From Planctomycetaceae bacterium (GTDB lineage: Bacteria > Planctomycetota > Planctomycetia > Planctomycetales > Planctomycetaceae), in contig JALTOP010000310.1 of NCBI GenBank assembly GCA_027000105.1, positions 1 through 14,386 on the forward strand: 14,386 nucleotides of DNA, given 5' to 3'. This document shows positions 7,477 to 14,386 of the stretch, one piece after another. A program made the position numbers and the translations under genes. Position 1 is the first letter of the stretch. Every line of letters begins with the position of its first letter. Below the pieces are notes generated by a model. It worked only from the letters and a program-made list of their open reading frames with translations. It was not told the DNA's origin and made no database searches.

Positions 7477-7504
7477 AAGCCACCCGTGCCGGGTGGTGGG
7501 GCTT
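7477..7504 (+). terminator. Hairpin between the PSCyt/PSD1 and DUF1501 genes
   Basis: AAGCC (7477-7481) pairs with GGCTT (7500-7504), and ACCC (7482-7485) with GGGT (7491-7494) across a GTGCC loop, leaving one bulge (7495-7499). An alternative pairing is CCACCC/GGGTGG (7480-7496). Only a short T-run follows, so it may be a weak terminator, an attenuator that lowers DUF1501 expression, or a member of a dispersed repeat family rather than a full stop. Confidence 0.4.
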
Positions 7505-7523
7505 TATCAGCAGTACGATACGG

Positions 7524-7552
7524 TATAATTCAAAAGTTATAAGTCAAAAGTT
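7524..7552 (+). promoter_or_regulatory. TATAAT and paired TCAAAAGTT repeats before DUF1501
   Basis: A perfect TATAAT (7524-7529) is followed by two copies of TCAAAAGTT (7530-7538, 7544-7552), 14 nt apart. No good -35 box sits 16-18 nt upstream. The sequence could be a weak or activator-dependent promoter for DUF1501, lying directly after the hairpin. The repeat spacing is longer than one helical turn. Confidence 0.25.
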
Positions 7553-7580
7553 TCGACATGATTCAATTTGAGGGAACCCC

Positions 7581-9017
7581 ATGAACTGCCAAACTTATCT
7601 TCATCGGCATGAAAATCCTCTCCATCGCGCCAGACGCTGGTTTCTGCAGGACTGCGCCGTCGGTCTGGGGGGGATTGCGATGGCGGATCTTCTCGGCAAA
7701 CAGGCACAGGCGAAAGCTGCCGCCCAGAATCCGCTAGCTCCCAGGAAGCCACATTTTGCACCGAAGGCCAAACGGGTCATCTATCTGTTCATGGCAGGGG
7801 GGCCATCCCACTTGGAGATGTTCGACAACAAACCCAAGCTGACGGAATATAACGGTAAACTTCCTCCCGCAGAATTGATGAAGGGCTACCGATCTGCCTT
7901 TATCATGCCTGGCGCGACATTACTCGGGCCGAAGTTCAAATTCGCCAAACATGGTCAGTGTGGGACTGAACTTTCTGAAGTCTTGCCTAATATGGCAAAA
8001 GTTGTCGATGAGATCGCCATTATCAAATCGATGAAGACAACCGCCTTCAACCATGCGCCCGCTCAGATCGAAATGAATACCGGTCGCCCCCAATTTGGCC
8101 GCCCCAGTATGGGAGCCTGGACGCTGTACGGGCTCGGCTCGGAATCCCAGAACCTGCCCGGTTATGTCGTTTTCAGTACCGGGACGAAAGGTCCCAGTGG
8201 AGGGAGCTCAAACTGGGGAAGCGGCTTTCTGCCAACAACCTATCAGGGAGTCCAGTTTCGCGGCAGTGGTGAACCGGTGATGTATCTGTCCAACCCGAAG
8301 GGAATCGATACCAGACTGCAACGGGATTCCCTGGACGCCATCAATGCACTGAACCGCATTCAGTTGGATCAGGTGCAGGATCCGGAAATCGCGACTCGAA
8401 TCAATTCCTTTGAAATGGCTTTTCGCATGCAGGCGGAAACTCCCGATGTCGTTGATTTGAATCAGGAAACAAAGCAGACGCTTGAACTGTACGGAGCGGA
8501 ACCGGGAAAACCGTCATTTGCAAACAGCTGCCTGCTCGCACGACGTCTTGTTGAAAAAGGCACCCGCTTTGTGCAGATTTTTCATGAGGCCTGGGATCAG
8601 CACGGCGGTTTGACCGCAGGAATCAGGAAAAACTGCAAGGACACCGAACAGGCCTGTGCCGCCCTGATCATGGATTTGAAAGAACGGGGCATGCTCGATG
8701 ATACCCTTGTCATTTGGGGCGGTGAGTTCGGACGCACGCCAATGGTTCAGGGAGGAAATGATGGCCGCGATCATCATCCCAACGCATTTAGTGTCTGGAT
8801 GGCCGGGGGAGGTATCAAGGGCGGGATCACTTATGGCGTCACCGATGAACTCGGCTTCAACGCGGTCGAAGATATCGTTCACACTTATGACTTGCACGCA
8901 ACAATTCTCCATCTGTTGGGCTTGGATTGCCACAATCTTTCTGTACAATTCCAGGGGCTTGATCAAAAGTTGATCGGGGTTGCACCAGCGAGAGTTGTCA
9001 CCGAACTGCTTGCCTGA
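7581..9017 (+). CDS. DUF1501 family exported protein (alkaline-phosphatase-like fold)
   Basis: A 478-residue protein matching DUF1501 along its length. The N terminus has a twin-arginine-like element RRWFLQDC (18-25) and a short hydrophobic run (GLGGIAMADLL), as is usual in this family, so Tat export is likely. GGPSHLEMFD (73-82) is the conserved N-terminal metal-site block. GGEFGRTP (380-387) and GRDHHPNAF (395-403) are the C-terminal hallmarks, the latter offering Asp/His ligands as in the alkaline phosphatase/sulfatase superfamily. Sulfatase or phosphatase activity is only inferred: the catalytic Cys/Ser signature of true sulfatases is not evident. GAGGGAA precedes the ATG by a normal distance. 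It lies 199 nt after the PSCyt/PSD1 gene, the standard planctomycete pairing, and 86 nt before the M29 peptidase. Confidence 0.92.
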   Translation: MNCQTYLHRHENPLHRARRWFLQDCAVGLGGIAMADLLGKQAQAKAAAQNPLAPRKPHFAPKAKRVIYLFMAGGPSHLEMFDNKPKLTEYNGKLPPAELMKGYRSAFIMPGATLLGPKFKFAKHGQCGTELSEVLPNMAKVVDEIAIIKSMKTTAFNHAPAQIEMNTGRPQFGRPSMGAWTLYGLGSESQNLPGYVVFSTGTKGPSGGSSNWGSGFLPTTYQGVQFRGSGEPVMYLSNPKGIDTRLQRDSLDAINALNRIQLDQVQDPEIATRINSFEMAFRMQAETPDVVDLNQETKQTLELYGAEPGKPSFANSCLLARRLVEKGTRFVQIFHEAWDQHGGLTAGIRKNCKDTEQACAALIMDLKERGMLDDTLVIWGGEFGRTPMVQGGNDGRDHHPNAFSVWMAGGGIKGGITYGVTDELGFNAVEDIVHTYDLHATILHLLGLDCHNLSVQFQGLDQKLIGVAPARVVTELLA

Positions 9018-9026
9018 CAATAGCTG

Positions 9027-9057
9027 TTCCCGGCGGCAATCTATTCCCGGTAGCAAT
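9027..9057. repeat. Imperfect direct repeat between DUF1501 and the M29 peptidase
   Basis: TTCCCGGCGGCAAT (9027-9040) and TTCCCGGTAGCAAT (9044-9057) differ at two of 14 bases and have a 17-nt period. The pair fills much of the 86-nt gap. It could be old slippage or a doubled regulatory site; I see no promoter here. Confidence 0.6.
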
Positions 9058-9092
9058 TTATCCTTGGTGACGTTTTATTTCTGGAGAGAGAC

Positions 9093-9098
9093 AGGCGG
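9093..9098 (+). promoter_or_regulatory. Ribosome-binding site of the M29 peptidase
   Basis: AGGCGG ends 5 nt before the ATG at 9104; a further GGAGAG lies about ten bases upstream. The spacing favours the ATG over the TTG immediately before it. Confidence 0.5.
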
Positions 9099-9103
9099 AT
9101 TTG

Positions 9104-10216
9104 ATGGATCATCGTAAAGCTCGATTGGCGGATCTTCTTGTAGAGCATAGTTGCCAACTCAAACCTGGCGAAAAAGTTCTTATCGAGGCCTTCGATCTCC
9201 CTTGCCCGGAATTGGTCAATCTGCTTGTCAGGAAAGTCCGAAACATCGGGGCGATTCCGGTGGTGCAGTTGCGCAATAACCGGGTTTTGCGCGAATGGAT
9301 TGATTCTGCCGACGAAGACACACTGAAAACAGCCGCCCGGATCGATGCCGACCGGATGAGGCTGATGGATGCCTATATCGGAATCCGCGCTTCCGATAAT
9401 AGCGCCGAGTTTTCCGGTATCCCCGCCGATAAAATGGAAGCGTATCAGCAACTGTACGTGCAACCGGTTCATTTTGATATTCGGGTTCCTGATACCCGCT
9501 GGGTCGTATTGCGATATCCGACCGCTTCGATGGCCCAATCGGCCAACATGAGCACCGATGCTTTCGAAGATTTCTACTACCGCGTTTGCACTGCCGATTA
9601 TGCCGCGATGGAGAGGGCACAGCAGCCTCTTGTTGAACGCATGCAGAAAACGGATCAGGTGCGGATCGTTTCACCCGGTACGGATTTGTCCTTTTCGATC
9701 CGTGATATTCCCGTGATTCCATGTAACGGCCGTAGAAATATTCCCGATGGAGAAGTCTTTACCGCGCCGGTGCGAGAGAGTGTCGAGGGCGAGATTACAT
9801 ACAATATCGGCTCCCGCTACCAGGGAACCGTTTTTCAGGGGATTCGCTTTGTTTTCAAACACGGGAAAATTGTTGAAGCTACATGTGGTAGCCATACCGA
9901 TCGTTTGAATGCGATTCTCGATACGGATGCGGGCGCGCGATACATTGGTGAATTTTCATTGGGTGTCAACTACGAAATTCAACAACCAATTCTCGATACC
10001 CTGTTTGACGAAAAAATTGGCGGCTCGTTGCATTTTACTCCCGGTAACGCCTACACGACGGCAGATAACGGTAATCGAAGTGCGGTTCACTGGGATTTGG
10101 TTCTGGCCCAAACACCCGAATATGGAGGGGGTGAAGTCTGGTTCGATGACGAGTTGATCCGTCAGGATGGCCTGTTTACGGTTGACGATCTGAAACCGCT
10201 GAATCCCCGCCAGTAG
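9104..10216 (+). CDS. M29-family metallo-aminopeptidase (AmpS/AmpT-like)
   Basis: A 370-residue cytoplasmic exopeptidase with no signal peptide, expected to remove N-terminal residues from peptides using two metal ions. The C-terminal catalytic half shows the family's ligands: E217 in GEVFTAP (216-222), E283 in GEFSLGVN, H310 and Y317 in HFTPGNAY, and H329 and D331 in AVHWDL. The 66-residue spacing between the two glutamates and the 7-residue His-Tyr spacing agree with my recollection of the thermophilic AmpT enzymes. The N-terminal half carries the AmpS-type dimerisation region. I chose the ATG at 9104 (AGGCGG 5 nt upstream) over the adjacent TTG at 9101. It may be co-transcribed with DUF1501, 86 nt upstream, though an aminopeptidase is not a usual partner of that pair. 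Confidence 0.9.
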   Translation: MDHRKARLADLLVEHSCQLKPGEKVLIEAFDLPCPELVNLLVRKVRNIGAIPVVQLRNNRVLREWIDSADEDTLKTAARIDADRMRLMDAYIGIRASDNSAEFSGIPADKMEAYQQLYVQPVHFDIRVPDTRWVVLRYPTASMAQSANMSTDAFEDFYYRVCTADYAAMERAQQPLVERMQKTDQVRIVSPGTDLSFSIRDIPVIPCNGRRNIPDGEVFTAPVRESVEGEITYNIGSRYQGTVFQGIRFVFKHGKIVEATCGSHTDRLNAILDTDAGARYIGEFSLGVNYEIQQPILDTLFDEKIGGSLHFTPGNAYTTADNGNRSAVHWDLVLAQTPEYGGGEVWFDDELIRQDGLFTVDDLKPLNPRQ

Positions 10217-10220
10217 CCAT

Positions 10221-10255
10221 TCTGTCTCTTTTGCCAATGACGTAAAAGTGACAGA
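10221..10255. terminator. Hairpin in the convergent gap after the M29 gene
   Basis: TCTGTCTCTTTT (10221-10232) pairs with AAAAGTGACAGA (10244-10255): a 12-bp stem with one T-T mismatch around an 11-nt loop, starting 5 nt past the stop codon. The gap is convergent (M29 rightward, TolC-type leftward), so a terminator is expected, but there is no T-tract after the stem on either strand. It is called mainly on position and stem length. Confidence 0.4.
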
Positions 10256-10344
10256 GAGATGCAAACTCCGGAAGTTATCATCTGATTCCCACCCGGTTGA
10301 TCATCGGCCGGTTTCAGAGCTTCTTCCGTCCAATTGGTCTCTTC

Positions 10345-12054
10345 CTACTGACCACTGAGTGATTGTCCGCGAAGACCCGTGCCTCCTGCGGTGTAGCCGG
10401 CGGTTTTGTCGAGTCCGCCCGTCAGCAACAGACCATCGATATTGACCTGTGCCTGGGCAAGTCTGCGTGTGGCGTTGATTGCTTGCAGATTCGCTTCGAA
10501 ATATGTCCGGCGAACAATAAGCATTTGCAGGAAGTTCAGCTCACCTGCCCGATAGGCCTCTTCAGATAGTTTGAGGGTCTCTTCCGCTTTGGGAAGGATT
10601 TCCTTTTGGTATTTCAGCACGGCAATTTTTGCGGCGTCATATTCCTGGGAGACCTTGGCAAGGCGAGATTTGATCGAAAGCTCAATCCTTTTCACTTCAT
10701 GGGTCGCCTGACAGAACTGTGCGTAGGCAGCCGATATGTTCCCTCTGTTTTTGTTGTACACGGGAAGCGGAGCAGATACCTGGACATTGAGCATCCCCGA
10801 ATTTGTTCCGTTATCGGCACCGGCTCCCAACTGCACGGTCAGGTTGGGTATCGCCTGCACCTTCTGACGGTCCAGATTGGCCTTGGCCTGACTGACGCGC
10901 ATCTGGGCGGCACTCAATTCCGGACTACTGGCAAGCAGACTCTGGTAAGCGGAGTCCCAGTCTTGATCGACAATTTCGGGGTTCATTTCATCAACAATGG
11001 GAGCAGGGGCCAGATAGGGCATACCGGTCAGAGCGGTTAAATCCTTCCATGCACCCTGAAGGGCAAATTCAGCCTGCTGTTGTCTGATTTGAATTTGATT
11101 CATCTGAATTTCTGCCTGCAGGACATCAACTTCAGTTCCTTCCCCGGCTGCACGCCGCGATTTGGCAATTTCCGCTCCTTTTTGCGTCACTGAAGCGAAA
11201 TCGCTGGCAAGCTGTTTGATTCGTTGGGCCGCAACCGCGTCGTAATAGCGAAGACGTACATCCGTCAAAACACGGTAGCGTTGTGTTTCTACATCCCACA
11301 TTTGTGCCTGCACAGCCCGGGACAAGACCCGCTCATTAAGAGCCAACTTGTTTCCACGAACAAACTGCTGCTGGTAGAAGAACACGTGCTGGTCGGTTCC
11401 CTGATCCGCAAGTTGGCTTCCGGAAAAACCGACGGTCGGATTCGGGTACGCTCCAACCTGATTCCGAATGCCATTGGCTCGACTTGCAGCAGCGGAAAGC
11501 AGTTTGATAGTCGGATTGTTGTCCAGAGCGAGTTGCTCAAATTCTGCCAGCGTCATCCCCTCTGCTGCTGGAGAGTAGTCCTCATTAACCGAAGGTAGTT
11601 CCGCAGGCTCCGCGATCGGCATGGGCAAGGCAACCGGTTCTTCGTGTTCTTCGGCTTTCCGATCAGCAGCGGGTTGCTCTGTCAATGCCGTCAAAAGAAA
11701 TTGACTTTCTTTTTCAGACTTCCCATCAGTTTTATTCTGCGGTTCCTGTTTTGTATTTTCGACGACGGATTGATCCGCAAGTTCGATTTTTTCAGTCACC
11801 TTTTCAGCAGCACCGCTGGTACTCGCAGGCAAATCCTGTTGTTTTTCACTCTGGGAGCGATCGGCAATCGCTCCGTCGACATCAATCGCTCCGTCGACAT
11901 CGCGTACTTCCGGTACTGTCTCTGAGACTGAATAGCGTTGAGTTGTGCATCCGACTGAAGTGAGAACGAAAAGCAGAAACAGTGTTAAACCGGTTCGAAA
12001 CCCTTCCGCTAATTCTACCGGGGCACTGCTTTTAATTGGGATGCCGTATCGCAT
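10345..12054 (-). CDS. TolC/OEP-family outer-membrane efflux lipoprotein
   Basis: A 569-residue protein. It starts with a hydrophobic signal (about 20-35) ending SVGC, so Cys36 is probably lipidated as in CusC/OprM-type channels. A long polar linker rich in E, K, Q and S (about 40-165) follows, containing an exact double DVDGAI (52-63). The outer-membrane efflux domain begins near MTLAEFEQLALDNNP (about 168) and shows the two-fold repeat of heptad-rich alpha-barrel helices, for example SRRAAGEGTEVDVLQAEIQMNQ and, later, LSEEAYRAGELNFLQMLIVRR. Trimeric channels of this family connect inner-membrane pumps and adaptor proteins to the outside, or belong to type I secretion. Neither a pump nor an adaptor gene is adjacent, so the partner is unknown. 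The linker makes it roughly 100 residues longer than usual relatives. The ATG has no strong ribosome-binding site, so the start is less certain. Confidence 0.88.
   Translation of the reverse strand: MRYGIPIKSSAPVELAEGFRTGLTLFLLFVLTSVGCTTQRYSVSETVPEVRDVDGAIDVDGAIADRSQSEKQQDLPASTSGAAEKVTEKIELADQSVVENTKQEPQNKTDGKSEKESQFLLTALTEQPAADRKAEEHEEPVALPMPIAEPAELPSVNEDYSPAAEGMTLAEFEQLALDNNPTIKLLSAAASRANGIRNQVGAYPNPTVGFSGSQLADQGTDQHVFFYQQQFVRGNKLALNERVLSRAVQAQMWDVETQRYRVLTDVRLRYYDAVAAQRIKQLASDFASVTQKGAEIAKSRRAAGEGTEVDVLQAEIQMNQIQIRQQQAEFALQGAWKDLTALTGMPYLAPAPIVDEMNPEIVDQDWDSAYQSLLASSPELSAAQMRVSQAKANLDRQKVQAIPNLTVQLGAGADNGTNSGMLNVQVSAPLPVYNKNRGNISAAYAQFCQATHEVKRIELSIKSRLAKVSQEYDAAKIAVLKYQKEILPKAEETLKLSEEAYRAGELNFLQMLIVRRTYFEANLQAINATRRLAQAQVNIDGLLLTGGLDKTAGYTAGGTGLRGQSLSGQ
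11866..11901 (-). repeat. Perfect 2 x 18-bp in-frame tandem repeat in the TolC-type gene
   Basis: AATCGCTCCGTCGACATC (+ strand) occurs at 11866-11883 and 11884-11901 without mismatch. It encodes DVDGAI twice, in the linker just after the lipobox. It is a multiple of three, so the frame is kept. It looks like a recent slippage event in a region under little structural constraint. Confidence 0.9.
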
Positions 12055-12515
12055 GATGACTCATTTCATTCCGTTGAAAGTCTGGCAATATTTATGGTAC
12101 GTCCGAACCCAACCTTTCGGTTTTCGGCCACCTTGGCATTTTCTCCAATGGTAGCTGCGCACCCTCCACAAAGTATCCCGGTTGACCGCCCCAACGGAAG
12201 GATCGGCTATTTGCGCTATAATGAATGAATCCGGTTAATCAGATTCCGTCCGAATGAAGCAATGAATGCGACTAATCGGTATAACCGTCATATTTTACTT
12301 CAAGATTCGTTTCCAGACGGTCAATTTATGTAAGGATAGACAGTCTGTAACGATTATGACGATCCTTCAGTCAGCATTGCGTTCTGTAGGAACAGGATGC
12401 AGCGTTTTGCCAGACCGTGGAAGTCCACTGCTGCGTGGCTCGGCCGTTTACCTCTTTCACGTCATTCAAAACAGCCGGCCACTTTTGCACACATGTTCGG
12501 TGATGAGAGATAAAC
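12055..12515. other. 461-nt gap between the oxidoreductase and TolC-type genes, no gene seen
   Basis: The leftward oxidoreductase ends at 12516 and the leftward TolC-type gene starts at 12054. The promoter of the latter should lie here, but no -35/-10 pair is convincing. A TATAAT on the + strand (12217-12222) lacks a matching -35 and points away from both genes. A short inverted repeat GAATC/GATTC lies near 12226-12246. A rightward open frame beginning near 12266 runs into the antisense of the oxidoreductase and looks non-coding. Confidence 0.5.
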
Positions 12516-13550
12516 CTAATCGAATTTCACGACACGACCGGTATCGACGGACTCCTGGGCGGCCAGGCACATTGCGACAGACCAGCGGCCATCTTCCGCG
12601 TTGCAAGCGAGCGGTTTCCCCTGAGTGATCGCCTCCACGAGCATTCCGATCTGGTCTTCCAATTCAAACAATTCCCCGGTAATTTTTTCAATCGGAATGG
12701 TCTTCACTTCCTTGCCATCAAATGCCCGCAGGGAAAAACTCGGGTGCCGGGTTCGGTCAAGGGCACCGCTCCAGGAAGCCCAGAGGGCTCCTTTGGTTCC
12801 TGTGATTTTCGCCATGCAATGATGTTCAAACGCGCTAAGCGTCTGGGAAACCAGCGCGTAGCCCCCGTCTTCAAATTTGATGATCGCACTGAAGTTGTCC
12901 TGCAATTCCGGATGATCCGGCTGTCGGGAGTTGGCGGCAGCGTAAACGGAAACCGGCTCACCACAAGAGGATAGATACCAGCGGGCCAGATCGAAAAAAT
13001 GAATCGGTTCTTCCAGAATCCAGTTGCCGACACGTGAAATATCGTACCGCCAGCCATCGGCCCCCAAACGGTATGGATTCCGGGACAATTCAACCAGTGC
13101 ATACTGCGGATGCCCGATAAAGCCTTCGTCGATCAATTCCTTTGCCTTTCCCCACAAAGAGGAAAGTCGAAACTCGTGCCCCACCGCAAGCAGGCGATCT
13201 TTTTCCCTGGCAAGGCGAACAAGGTCGTCACATTCTTCCATTGAAATCCCCATCGGTTTTTCCAGCAGAAGATGTTTGCCGGAGTTCAATACCGCACTGG
13301 CAATTTCATGATGCAGGTAACTGGGCACGACAACATCAACGATATCAATATCATCCCGATCAAGCAGTTCCCTGTAATCCTGATAGGTTCCTGCATTCGG
13401 ATAAATTTCCCGGGCTTCTGCGATACTGGCATCACTGCGAGCCGAAATGGCAACAAGTTCTGCTCCTGCGTTTTTTGCAATCGCATCGGCATGATGTTTG
13501 CCCCAGGCACCAAACCCGATCAAACCAAAACGTACTTTTGAATCACTCAT
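12516..13550 (-). CDS. Gfo/Idh/MocA-family NAD(P)-dependent oxidoreductase
   Basis: A 344-residue enzyme of typical family length. A Rossmann fold begins directly with GFGAWG (12-17), the dinucleotide-binding glycine motif. LLEKPM contains the conserved EKP (97-99), whose lysine is catalytic. NWILEEPIHFFDLARW (176 on) holds the likely catalytic His184 and Asp187 of the substrate domain. There is no signal peptide or Tat motif, so this member is probably cytoplasmic. The family oxidises or reduces sugars, inositols and sugar acids at a carbinol carbon. The ATG overlaps the end of the DUF1080 gene by 8 nt, which implies translational coupling and a shared pathway. Oxidation of a sugar or glycoside to (or from) its 3-keto form is the best-supported idea, resting on that partner. 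No ribosome-binding site is strong at this start, consistent with coupling. Confidence 0.93.
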   Translation of the reverse strand: MSDSKVRFGLIGFGAWGKHHADAIAKNAGAELVAISARSDASIAEAREIYPNAGTYQDYRELLDRDDIDIVDVVVPSYLHHEIASAVLNSGKHLLLEKPMGISMEECDDLVRLAREKDRLLAVGHEFRLSSLWGKAKELIDEGFIGHPQYALVELSRNPYRLGADGWRYDISRVGNWILEEPIHFFDLARWYLSSCGEPVSVYAAANSRQPDHPELQDNFSAIIKFEDGGYALVSQTLSAFEHHCMAKITGTKGALWASWSGALDRTRHPSFSLRAFDGKEVKTIPIEKITGELFELEDQIGMLVEAITQGKPLACNAEDGRWSVAMCLAAQESVDTGRVVKFD

Positions 13551-14319
13551 TGCACTTTATTTCTTTTACCCAGATGTTTCGAAATTGAATATGATCTCCA
13601 TGGTGCTGCAAACCGATCGGCCCGCTCTCGGGAAGACCGGGGAGCTTTTCCGAATACAGAACCAGCTTTCCATTCAGTTCCACCTTCATGCGATCATCTT
13701 TCAAGGTGATCAGAAAAGCGTTCCATTCGCCGAGCGGATTATCTCCAAATTCAAACGGAATACAGGAACGCCTTAAAATCTGCCCCAGCGATTTATTTGT
13801 GCGGTATCCGTTGATTTCCCCCGAGCCCAGTTCCTGGCACCAAATATTCGCCTGACAATCCAGAATCCCACGAAACAGAATCCCGCTATCCCCGGCGTCC
13901 AGATGAGGCCGCGTGATCCGCTTCCCTTTTTCGTCCCGCAGGAAATTCCCGTTCCATAGAACGATCGGATGCGGTTTCATGACCGGCTTATCCGGGAAAC
14001 GCCATTCAACGTAGAATTCTGTTTCACGATAGGATTTTTTCGTCCAGAGTCCGCGATCAACATGTTTTTTTGCGGTTGCTTTGCCGTCGTAATCGATCAA
14101 TCCGTCCTTGGCGACCCAGTGCCCACGATGTCCCTCGCTCAATTTCCATTTGGAAAGATCCGTTCCGGTAAATAGTGGATCGAACCCTTTTTGCTGAAGC
14201 TGCGAAGCGGTCAGGAATCCATCAGACGATTTTTCCTCGGCGTTGAGTTGTGGGCAATAGAGAAGACCAAGAGATAACACCGATGTGATTAAGTGATTCT
14301 TCATCCAATAGTGAAGCAT
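13543..14319 (-). CDS. Secreted DUF1080 (3-keto-disaccharide hydrolase domain) protein
   Basis: A 258-residue protein. A signal peptide covers about residues 1-27 (MKNHLITSVLSLGLLYCPQLNA within it), with cleavage likely after Ala27, so it acts in the periplasm or outside. The single DUF1080 domain, a concanavalin-like jelly roll, starts with GFDPLFTGTDLSKWK (45-59). EFYVEWRFP (101-109), GDSGILFRG (143-151) and the closing GPIGLQHHGDHIQFRNIWV (233-251) are its hallmarks. Members cleave 3-keto-glycosides, by hydrolysis or elimination, or bind carbohydrate. The start at 14319 is preferred to the frame opening at 14373 because AAAAGGT (14327-14333) is suitably placed and it begins the signal peptide; an ATG five codons later is also possible. 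It overlaps the oxidoreductase by 8 nt. Only 67 nt of upstream sequence is in the window, so promoter or further operon members are not visible. Confidence 0.9.
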   Translation of the reverse strand: MLHYWMKNHLITSVLSLGLLYCPQLNAEEKSSDGFLTASQLQQKGFDPLFTGTDLSKWKLSEGHRGHWVAKDGLIDYDGKATAKKHVDRGLWTKKSYRETEFYVEWRFPDKPVMKPHPIVLWNGNFLRDEKGKRITRPHLDAGDSGILFRGILDCQANIWCQELGSGEINGYRTNKSLGQILRRSCIPFEFGDNPLGEWNAFLITLKDDRMKVELNGKLVLYSEKLPGLPESGPIGLQHHGDHIQFRNIWVKEIKCNE

Positions 14320-14386
14320 GATTGAAACCTTTTCTGCAGGACAACATAACCGTTCGGATGCACCTCGGCACATTCCGTCATCGAAG

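Noticed and set aside
4100..7483. Several leftward open frames (4100-4729, 5546-6280, 6773-7483) opposite the PSCyt/PSD1 gene
   Set aside because: They are fully or mostly antisense to a strongly recognised protein and show no family motifs or ribosome-binding sites.
8514..9056. Leftward 180-codon open frame opposite DUF1501
   Set aside because: It is antisense to the conserved C-terminal DUF1501 motifs and no product can be recognised.
12085..12112. TTGGGT-16-TATTGC as a promoter for the TolC-type gene
   Set aside because: Only about half of each hexamer matches consensus, so chance is a sufficient explanation.
12266..12628. Rightward 120-codon open frame in the gap before the oxidoreductase
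   Set aside because: Its second half is antisense to the oxidoreductase and it has no good ribosome-binding site. The nearby TATAAT (12217-12222) lacks a -35 box at proper spacing.
1..14386. Search for CRISPR arrays, tRNA or rRNA genes, insertion sequences, or phage or defence genes
   Set aside because: No spaced repeat array, cloverleaf-like stretch, transposase, integrase or defence-protein motif was seen by eye on either strand.

Overview
The window looks like chromosomal DNA from a planctomycete (Planctomycetota; the roughly balanced base composition and gene style resemble Gimesia-type marine genera, but that genus guess is inference). The main support is a three-domain 'planctomycete cytochrome c' protein (PSCyt1 - DUF1549 - DUF1553/PSD1) followed on the same strand by a DUF1501 protein, a pair that is strongly characteristic of this phylum. 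A DUF1080 protein beside a Gfo/Idh/MocA oxidoreductase and a Tat-exported amidohydrolase fit the same picture.

Layout. Bases 1-76 hold the start of a leftward gene cut by the window edge. Bases 431-3624 carry a leftward three-gene unit read amidohydrolase -> creatininase-family hydrolase -> MFS transporter. The last two genes overlap by 13 nt. The unit is preceded by a good sigma70-like promoter whose -10 sits inside a palindrome (3691-3743). A divergent intergenic region of about 590 nt follows, with a candidate rightward promoter and GC-rich hairpins. Rightward genes are then the PSCyt/PSD1 protein (4214-7381), the DUF1501 protein (7581-9017) and an M29 metallo-aminopeptidase (9104-10216). 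A hairpin separates these from a convergent leftward TolC-type outer-membrane lipoprotein (10345-12054). After a 461-nt gap, a leftward pair starts at the right edge: a secreted DUF1080 protein (13543-14319) overlapping by 8 nt a Gfo/Idh/MocA oxidoreductase (12516-13550).

How the genes may work together (inference). The left unit reads as uptake and hydrolysis of a small organic compound: an exported lactonase-like amidohydrolase, a cytoplasmic metal-dependent amidohydrolase and an ACS-type anion symporter. The right-hand pair fits the 3-keto-sugar route, in which Gfo/Idh enzymes oxidise sugars and DUF1080 proteins cleave 3-keto-glycosides. The PSCyt/PSD1 + DUF1501 pair is exported and its biochemical job is not established. 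It is the least understood part of the window. No tRNA, rRNA, CRISPR array, transposase or phage gene was seen.
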